From assembly GCA_016648135.1 (NCBI GenBank), contig JADDOH010001981.1:124001-188000 (forward strand): a stretch of DNA of 64,000 bases, written 5' to 3'. The notes under the pieces were generated by a model. That model did not search any database. It saw nothing but the letters and a program-made list of their open reading frames with translations, and was not told the origin of the DNA. This document shows, one piece after another, positions 57,216 through 64,000 of the stretch (the first letter of the stretch is position 1; every line of letters starts with the position of its first letter). The stretch comes from Agrypnia vestita (lineage: Eukaryota; Arthropoda; Insecta; Trichoptera; Phryganeidae). The position numbers and the translations under genes were made by a program.

Positions 57216-58027
57216 GATAATGCTCTGTAAAAAGAAAAATAATAAAATAAAATTGTCAATTTTCACTGTCCATATGGTGACAAGTGGCAGGATATGTATG
57301 TAACTTCATGGAATCTAAATGATATCAACTCTTTCGAGAGGTTAGGTTTTTTAGGTTGGCCTTAATGAGTATATTTTGCTTTACTTTGTACTTTTCTATA
57401 TTTTGGTTATATTCTACTCACTTTATATTTTGCTATATTCCGATTATATTCAACTTGCTACACACCATGCTATATTTTGATTTTACTTTGTTTCATAATG
57501 TTTTTTTTATATCGTACGTCTCAATTATTAGTCTTTTATTTCCCAAAGCTTCTTGCCATTTATTGTACTGTTGAAATTCTTCCTCTTCTCTTCAAAATAC
57601 GACAAAATAAAATGCGCTTACAAAAGTAACGAAAACCAAAAGTGCTCTTCAAAATACGAAAATTAAGTACATCACACAAAGGCATCGAAAATGGGACCAA
57701 TCGACCAATATTTATAAGTGAACATGGCACAGCCAAGCAACGAAACATACAGATGATGACAGAAAAAGTTATTATATATATTAATATTAAATATTAATAC
57801 AGTCAAGTATCTACAAGAATTATTTTTTCACCGAATTTTATAAACAAAACAAAATAATTTTATTTTTAGAATACCTTTTTATTCACCCTGATCAATTTCT
57901 GACGAAGGAAATGTTTTTTTTCATCTTTTGTTTTTAATAAATAAATGTTTTAAAACTAAGCGAATGGTTGTGTGATTGAAATTAGATTATTGAGATAATT
58001 TGATTAAAAATTTCTAACCACAATGTT
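57216..58027. other. No recognisable gene
   Basis: Anonymous T-rich sequence. CTGACGAAGGAAATG near 57900 lacks a following GAAAC and is not counted as a ribozyme motif. Confidence 0.45.
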
Positions 58028-58198
58028 TTGAAGTAGCTCTGTGGGCATGACACTGGTTTCCCACACCGAGGGCTCCGAATTCGATTCCCAGTGGGGTCAC
58101 AATAAATATATGTGATTTACTTAATTGAGTATTTTTTTGATAAAAAAAAACGTTAGTTAATGGGCCTCTTGGACTTTTGAAGCGTTTAAAATAAAATA
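58028..58198 (+). repeat. SINE family B copy
   Basis: TAGCTCTGTGGGCATGACAC TGG, the B box GAATTCGATTCCCAG, GTGGGGTCAC, then a diverged body with GGGCCTCTTGGACTTTTGAA GCG and an A-rich end. Confidence 0.8.
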
Positions 58199-58202
58199 AA
58201 AC

Positions 58203-58354
58203 ATCCGTGAGACACAATTATTGTATGGAAATATATCTCAAACACACCCAGACAGCAATCACATACATATGTATGTATTGTGACGTCATCAGAAATCGAA
58301 ACCGGAACCCTGGATATAAGAAGCTTGTGTCATGCCTACTGGTCTACGAGGGCT
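58203..58354 (-). repeat. SINE family B copy, inverted next to its neighbour
   Basis: The minus strand reads GCCCTCGTAGACCAGTAGGC ATGACAC, then GGTTTCGATTTCTGATGACG TCAC. It lies tail-to-tail with the copy at 58028-58198. Confidence 0.78.
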
Positions 58355-58506
58355 GAAAACACATAGTTTTGATTTATTTAATACATAAATATATTTTTTA
58401 CAGTAAAGATAGCGACAGTTTTTTGGAATGGTATTTCTCTTCTACGTGAGTAATACAATCGTGAGTAGGAGAGGAGTATCATTTTAAATATATTAAATAG
58501 TAAGTG

Positions 58507-58731
58507 GTAGGTACATACTATGTACCAGGCGCGCGCAGTGGGAACATTGAAGCATGAAAAACGTATATTTTGGAAAAAGTTAGAAATAAAATATTTATGC
58601 TACAGATTTTTATGATATATCAAAAATCAATATATGTTTTATTCCGATTTTTTTCCAAATAAATTGATTACATAAAAGCCATGCTACGATGCTCCCACTG
58701 CATGCCCCTGCTATGTATCTAGGTATATATA
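58507..58731. mobile_element. MITE family M5 copy
   Basis: GGTAGGTACATACTATGTAC and CGCGCAGTGGGAACATTGAA GCATG are mirrored by CATGCTACGATGCTCCCACT GCATGCCCCTGC and TATGTATCTAGGTATA. Same terminal words as 10791-11048. Confidence 0.7.
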
Positions 58732-58829
58732 AGAAGAAAAAAAGTAACTAATATATGTATATATTTATATTGAAATTATCATAGAATGGCAATTACAAGA
58801 AATGATGCATTATCCGAATCCCTTGTATA

Positions 58830-59340
58830 TGTCACAACACCATCGTAGGATTACAACGGTCCACAATTATCTACAACCTTCGGGAAATGTCTACAAATTA
58901 CTGGAACAACCGAGAAGCGACGAGAATCTTCTCCTACACATAAGCATAATCTAGAAGGTACGAAAATATCAGCATTTGGGTATGCATACGGAACAACAAA
59001 AGTTCAGTTCAGTTGTCGTGTTTGACGGTTCGTTCAGTGCGAAGTCGGCCGCAAGCCGCGAGATGACAGAGTGGCCAATCGCGAAGTACCTACCTAAGTG
59101 GTGTGACTTATATGTGCGAAAATTGAATATTCTACGAGCTATATATAAGTGTAAACTAGCGATAATGAAGTGTTTATTTACGAGTGATAAATCGCGAAAT
59201 AGTGTATATTAAAGAGTAACGTTTAGTTCAATTCATCTTAAGTGACTTTGTACATTAAATAATTAATTCATCATTAGTAAATAAATTACTAATTAATATC
59301 AGTGTTTTCATTTATTACTCCCTAGCCATGGCACGTGACA
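58830..59340 (+). mobile_element. Solo LTR with 10-bp-phased GAA array
   Basis: It starts TGTCACAACACC and ends GGCACGTGACA, so the termini TGTCAC/GTGACA are an inverted 6-mer, as expected of an LTR. The flanks are GTATA and ATATA (four of five match). GAA triplets begin at 58884, 58904, 58914, 58924 and 58954, all in one 10-bp register. CGTTCAGTGCGAAG at about 59031 is a good initiator context. No internal retroelement genes are adjacent, so it is probably a solo LTR. Confidence 0.72.
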
Positions 59341-60203
59341 ATATATATACATAGAGTATTGTTTTGAAAATTATTTCTGAACTGTAGGAGGAAAAAATTT
59401 CAGCTACGCGGAACAGCGTGGTTTATGTATGAAAAAAAATCCGATGACGACCTATATGCTTCAGTTGATCAGACTGCTCTATATGCGCTGCATATGTACT
59501 ATAGATTACCAATGTATGTTCAATATGTTCAGAACTAATTCTGTATATTCCTATTATGCGAGTTTCGAAAGCAAAATTAATTCCTAGAGACACGTGGTAC
59601 GTTTCCACGAAGGTCTTACCGCGTGCCTAGGGCTGCGAATGACGCAGCTGGGTAATCCATTTGAACGTTGTCTCTGCCAATGATATAATAAACTGTGGAC
59701 ACGTTACAAGCGAGAAATCTTGGCAACTCAAGAGTAAGGTAATTGCCTTACTTGCATTCGTTGTCGAACTGAGCTTCTTTGTGATCGGGCGCGACGTCAC
59801 GCCGTAAAAAAAAAGTCCCGGGAAAAAGGGAACAGAGTATTGCACACTGTTGTGAGAATGAATATGTTATTTTAGTCACCGTGACTTCAAATTACCTGAT
59901 GTTTCTGTCTACACGCAGAGCGTTTGTGAAATAAGTATAGCCTGATTTATTGTCTTTTTCAATGCAATATTTGCTACATATGAAAGCCGACTAGTATGGT
60001 AATAACGTGTCTATATTGTGTGCCATATAAATGGAAAGAAATTAACCAGTCGAAATAGATGGATCTTTACCTTTACTCTTGTGTTTTGAGGACTTGCCGG
60101 ACATGCATATTACATAATGCACTGGTGCACAATGTACGTATTTTTTTACCAAATAAGAATATTCTCACGGAAAGGCAAGCAGAAGGAATTACGCACGCAG
60201 TAA
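59341..60203. other. No recognisable gene
   Basis: No exon or family match. Confidence 0.4.
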
Positions 60204-60640
60204 CGTCACATTGAAAGTACACTACGGAAGACTCTAGAATAGTCTACAACTATCTACGACCTTCGGAAGACGACTGAAATCGGCTAGAACAGCCAAGAAG
60301 CGACACTTACTGGATTATTCTAAATACTAGAATAATCAAGTAAGTTCGATAAAACCAGCGTTTGAATGGCTACCGTGGCGCAGAACCTTGTTTTGACAGA
60401 TCGTTCAGTGCAAAGTGAGTTGCGAATGACGGCCAGGTGTGCCCAGTCGAGAATTGCGAAGCGACAGATATCGAGCGAAATATCGGGCGAGTACTTATCC
60501 CAGTGGCGAAATAAATAAATGCGATAAATACTACGTGCGAGAATGTTCTATAAATGATAAATAGAGGCTATTGTTTCAATTTATAAAATTTTAAGTTACC
60601 CCTCCTTTAGAGTAAGTAATTAGATATATTTAAGATTTCA
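60204..60640 (+). mobile_element. Diverged LTR related to 58830-59340
   Basis: Shared words in order: CTACGACCTTCGGAA, GAACAGCCAAGAAGCGAC, TTTTGACAGATCGTTCAGTG C and AATTGCGAAGCGA. GAA triplets pair at 10-base spacing (60227/60237, 60266/60276, 60287/60297). The right end is unresolved. Confidence 0.55.
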
Positions 60641-60676
60641 TAAATAAGTCGATTATACGTGGTATATCCACTGTTT

Positions 60677-60718
60677 GATAATGGCCTTGCAAGCCGAAAC
60701 AGCTGTCACACGAAAAAT
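60677..60718 (+). ncRNA. Hammerhead-ribozyme-like motif 12
   Basis: TTTGATAATGGCCTTGCAAG is followed by CCGAAACAGCTGTCACACG. Stem II GGC/GCC pairs around CTTGCAA. The CTGATGA box is decayed to TTGATAA. Confidence 0.45.
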
Positions 60719-61257
60719 ACTTTAGGTACTCGCAGAACATAATAATAATATGTATTAAAATTTAATTTCTTTTAAATTTCACTAATAATAGTTATTATTA
60801 ATATTTAATTCATTTTAAATTTTATTAATAATAATTATTGAAATTTAAATTATATTAAATTTCGCTATAAAATAAATATGGAGTTCTACAAATTAAACAC
60901 AAAAACCAGAAAGAAATCAAATGAAGTGTGTAATAAACTATTATATTTTTCCTATTGTGCACCATAATTTGTATTTTTGCAATGTGATTGTGAGAAAGAA
61001 ATTGTACTTTCATTTAGATGTCAGAAACATAGCCTGTACCTACATTATTAAACTTATTAAACTAAACAAATATTTTCATCAAGCATTTCTGAGATAACTA
61101 ACGCATAATTCACATCATTATTATACCTGCGTATTGCATATTCTTACTACAAGATAAAATTTATTTAAGAGAGCATTCAAAATAATAAGGAAAATATTAC
61201 TTTTTCATATACCTACACATTTTTTTTACATTACACGGTTTCGCCGAACGACAAAAC
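60719..61257. other. No recognisable gene
   Basis: AT-rich. It holds the predicted transcribed side of the promoter at 61258, but no open frame; a possible donor AGGTATATG lies near 61213 on the minus strand. Confidence 0.4.
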
Positions 61258-61381
61258 TGTTTCCGCCCGACGCGACGCCGCCGCCATTTATATAAACCTC
61301 GATATTCTAGAAGTTTCTCGAGTATAGTCGCGCTTTCTATCAATTTCTAGTTTATTCTAAAATTTCCAAAGCATCGGGAAA
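61258..61381 (-). promoter_or_regulatory. Heat-shock-type promoter: phased HSE array plus TATA box
   Basis: TTC triplets at 61305, 61315, 61335, 61345 and 61355 lie in exact 10-bp register, with GAA at 61310 completing TTCTAGAAGTTTC, a perfect three-unit heat-shock element. Going down the minus strand, a TTTATATAAA box (61287-61296) follows, then a GC-rich leader and an ACAGTT initiator near 61258. The layout matches hsp promoters. No Hsp coding sequence follows; an LTR origin is likely given the related arrays nearby. Confidence 0.6.
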
Positions 61382-61689
61382 TATACATATAAGTTTTCTT
61401 GTTGGTTTTTGCAATTTGTACGGTATGTTTGTCACTTATTTAAATCTCTCAACGTTGAATTGTTGAGGTGAGTTGTATAATTTTAAATCGAATCGCGATT
61501 GACCTGCTACTGTTCTGCCTGGAGTGTTGTCTTAGTTTTGAGATACTGCAGCTAGTAACTATATCTTTAATTCCCCACTGCAAAGGCTTCCTAGACTAGC
61601 AAACAGATACGAGCAACTGGACGTCTTTGCCAATAACTGTATATTATTCAAACATATATTAAAAGGTGTATTAAAAGATTACTAGTATT
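61382..61689. other. No recognisable feature
   Basis: Anonymous. It may be the remainder of the element that carries the HSE array. Confidence 0.35.
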
Positions 61690-62025
61690 TGTCGAATTGG
61701 ACTTAACTAATTGATTTGTATTTGTATGTATATTTTTTATTATAAAATGACTTTCAAAGCTTGTGCTATATCTTTTCACTCTACATTATTACTTTGTTTG
61801 TTTTTAAATTTCTATTATATTATGTTTTTCTTATGCTTCTGCTTTTTAGATACTTGCTTTTTACTTAATATTATATTTATCTTTATATATTTGCATCTGT
61901 ATGTCATTATTATGTATACATGTTATAATTTTTTTTTCTTTCTTTAAACTTTATATTCTGTTAATGTACACTTTACATATCTATTGTAAAAGCCCTAGGG
62001 GCGTTAATTAATAAATAAATGTTCT
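61690..62025 (+). repeat. LINE 3' UTR and tail
   Basis: A T-rich 3' UTR ends TATCTATTGTAAAAGCCCTA GGGGCGTTAATTAATAAATA. It is the same family as 51470-51575. The hydrophobic open frame at 61711-61947 is a base-composition artefact. Confidence 0.6.
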
Positions 62026-62039
62026 TGTGTATCGTTGAT

Positions 62040-62184
62040 GATTTTTTTAACGCTTCGACAGGCTAAAACACATCACACAACATCCAATCTTGATGAGAAA
62101 AGTTTATTGTGACCTCGCCAGGAATCGATCCTGAAAGCTTCGATATGAGAAGCCAGTTTCATGCCCGCTGGGCTGCGACGGCCG
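62040..62184 (-). repeat. SINE family B copy, diverged
   Basis: The minus strand reads GCGGCCGTCGCAGCCCAGCG GGCATGAAACTGGC, B box GGATCGATTCCTGG, CGAGGTCAC, then a body ending TGTCGAAGCG before AT-rich sequence. Confidence 0.8.
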
Positions 62185-62510
62185 CATTTGTGTCATTGTG
62201 ATTTTAAGTCCCCTTCGTCATATTCCGCCATTAGCGAGCTAATGAACGAGCTTTAGGGTTTCATTATTTGTTGTGTTATTGACGCTGCGCGGCCGTGTTG
62301 TTCGGCAAATTGTTTAAGTCGGTATCAAGTAGATCAAGGTTGCAACCGTTTTCAATATTTTATGTATTAACTTTGTATTCCGCATCAATTTGTTTTTTTC
62401 TAGGGTTGTCCAGAAGAAGGGTAGGTGTGTCATCAGTCACGCAGTTTATTGTACTCTCTTGCTGACGTATGCCTCATCCGTCAGAATTTTTATATTCTTT
62501 TATTATTAAA
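62185..62510. other. No recognisable feature
   Basis: Anonymous sequence without a supported exon. Confidence 0.4.
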
Positions 62511-62985
62511 CTAGCTGGTCGTACCCGGCATTGCACGGGTTAAGGATTACGTAAAAAATAAGTTTGTGAGGGAAAACAAAGGTTCCCCTATTCTCTAAAA
62601 AATCAATGTTTCCATTTAATGTTAGCATTAGTTATTGTAACATAACTGTAATACTTAGATATATGGTATCGCAGACTTTTTTGTAGTTATTAATGTCCTC
62701 TATAAAACTGTAGTACATCACTTTGCTCTATTATCAAAAATTTCCGCAGCGTACCTACGCGATATAATTTTTTAATATTTTTTTTCACACGTTGGGTTAT
62801 ATTAATGAAGTTTTCATATAGATCCTTAACGTTTTTGAAAATATTCTATAGCCTATATTCATCAGAGATAATGTAGAATTCTAAATGTGAAAGAATTTTT
62901 CAAATCGGTCCAGTAGTTTCGGAACCTATTCATTCAAACAAACAATCAAATCTTTCCTCTTTATAATATTATTAGTATAGATGAC
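62511..62985 (+). repeat. Interspersed LINE/SINE-tail repeat R3, copy 2
   Basis: It starts ACTAGCTGGTCGTACCCGGC ATTGCACGGGTTAAGG and ends CGGTCCAGTAGTTTCGGAAC, CAAACAAACAATCAAA and TCTTTATAATATTATTAGTA TAGAT. This tail type is widespread in insect genomes as a non-LTR retroelement 3' end. Confidence 0.7.
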
Positions 62986-63116
62986 GTCAAAAATGACATA
63001 ATTTTATTTTATCGACGATGGAAAGCCAAAAGAGCGTTAGTGATTATTTAGAATTTTACAGGAGAATAAAATAATGTTTTTTCAATCTGAATTTGCAAAT
63101 ATTTGTTTTATTATTA

Positions 63117-63290
63117 AAAGTGCTCTTGTAGCGCAGTGGGTACAACATTGGCTTCCCACCGAGGGTTCCGGGTTCGATTCCCGGTGAGGCCAAAATTTTA
63201 ATCAATGTGATATACTCAAGCCTGGGTGTTTTGTGATATATTTCGCTTCTGGAATTGAGGCTCCTGGCCTGTTGAGGAGTAAAAAAAAAT
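63117..63290 (+). repeat. SINE family B copy, best tRNA-like head
   Basis: GTGCTCTTGTAGCGCAGTGG GTACAAC, then CCGAGGGTTCCGGGTTCGAT TCCCGGTGAGGCC: A-box and B-box regions and a pairing T-arm (CCGGG/CCCGG). The body and GGCCTGTTGAGGAGT with an A9 tail follow. It is a SINE rather than a tRNA gene, because the body continues directly and the anticodon arm is imperfect. Confidence 0.88.
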
Positions 63291-64000
63291 TACCAGGTGT
63301 GCTTTGGATAAACGAATATGAAAATCGTTTAATAATAAAAGAAACATTGACAACATCAGTTGACTGAACTTTCTTTTGCTCTCCTGTAATGTCCAAAATA
63401 ATCACTAATGCCCTTTTGACTTTCTACCCTCGATGTATATTTCGGCCGCTAGTCAAGGATGTGAGAGCGCTATCTAGAGTTGCATAACGTCTTGATAACG
63501 TAAGTTATGGACGTTATAGAATGGAGAAATATGCCTTTTTTACTTCTTATACCTCATTATTATTTGAGCCTTCTCGTAGCGTTAGTGATGGATTACGTAG
63601 AGAATTATATTTTTTTGTACCTCATTTTATACACCTCATCATTATTTGTACTATCTGGTAGCATTAGTGATGGACATCGTTACTTAGAGAATTATATATT
63701 TTGATTAATAATTAATACCAATGACGCATATGCAATATAGTAATTGATGCTCTTATTGGTTTTAATATTCATTAAATTGAAATATCACAAAAAAAAAAAT
63801 GTTATTCAGAGTTTTTAATTAAACAGCATAAAATCAATGTTTTCATTTTATTCAAATACAATTTTGAAATCGTACTAATTTTGAAAACTGAATGAGATCA
63901 GCTCTTGGATAGAAAGTTACAGACGGATATTTGGAGTTTTTATTATTTTTTGTTGTTACGGACCACTCCAGCGTGTAAATAAATAACTTCATTTGCATGC
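63291..64000. other. No recognisable gene
   Basis: A local duplication is visible: CCTCATTATTATTTGAGC ... GTAGCGTTAGTGATGGA near 63551-63591 recurs as CCTCATCATTATTTGTAC ... GGTAGCATTAGTGATGGA near 63636-63675. Confidence 0.5.

Noticed and set aside
57895..57935. A further hammerhead-like motif (CTGACGAAGG)
   Set aside because: No GAAAC box or stem II follows at the proper distance.
61711..61947. Hydrophobic 78-codon ORF as a membrane protein
   Set aside because: T-rich base composition alone yields Phe, Leu and Ile. It sits in a LINE 3' UTR ending in an AAATAAATA tail.
63117..63190. A tRNA gene on the plus strand
   Set aside because: The T-arm is good, but the acceptor and anticodon arms do not close and the family B body follows directly.

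Overview
The window is nuclear DNA of an insect: AT-rich, with no operons, a spliced neuropeptide exon, tRNA-derived SINEs, non-LTR retrotransposons, mariner and PIF/Harbinger relics and many palindromic MITEs. The order cannot be fixed from the sequence. The neuropeptide resembles the locust-type form of neuropeptide F, and several retrotransposon tails are of a kind common in insect genomes.

Host content is one gene, neuropeptide F (NPF), on the minus strand. Its coding exon (signal peptide plus nearly all of the mature peptide) is at 1115-1275. It has a clean splice acceptor, and its donor splits the last Arg codon, as is typical of the NPY/NPF family. About 34.5 kb away, at 35737-35908, a GC-rich minus-strand segment has a TATA box, an initiator, no ATG and a splice donor. 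I infer that this is the NPF 5' untranslated first exon and promoter. If so, 1276-35736 is a repeat-filled first intron and 36040-64000 lies upstream of the gene. The exon carrying the peptide's final Phe-Gly and cleavage site would lie beyond position 1.

The rest is layered mobile DNA. There are three or more LINE families: an RTE-like RT at 29867-31113 with a target-site duplication, a second family in six pieces, and a Jockey/CR1-like C-terminus in two pieces. There are two SINE families (A with 7 copies, B with 7). DNA elements include a MITE family with TCTCACAGAGACGAA termini in about nine places, a 774-bp element with perfect 38-bp inverted repeats, CAGGG-ended foldbacks, a mariner remnant and a Harbinger deletion derivative.

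Three patterns stand out. (1) At least a dozen short hammerhead-ribozyme-like motifs (CTGAYGA, hairpin, CGAAAC), several in inverted outward-facing pairs, resemble the minimal ribozymes of Penelope-like elements. One such pair encloses an approximately 800-bp (TTATTG)n array. (2) A group of LTR-like segments (42959, 58830, 60204, and a minus-strand promoter near 61300) carries GAA/TTC triplets in exact 10-bp register, the signature of heat-shock-factor arrays. (3) Many unassigned stem-loops and foldbacks occur. Gene-free stretches without recognisable content are listed as such.
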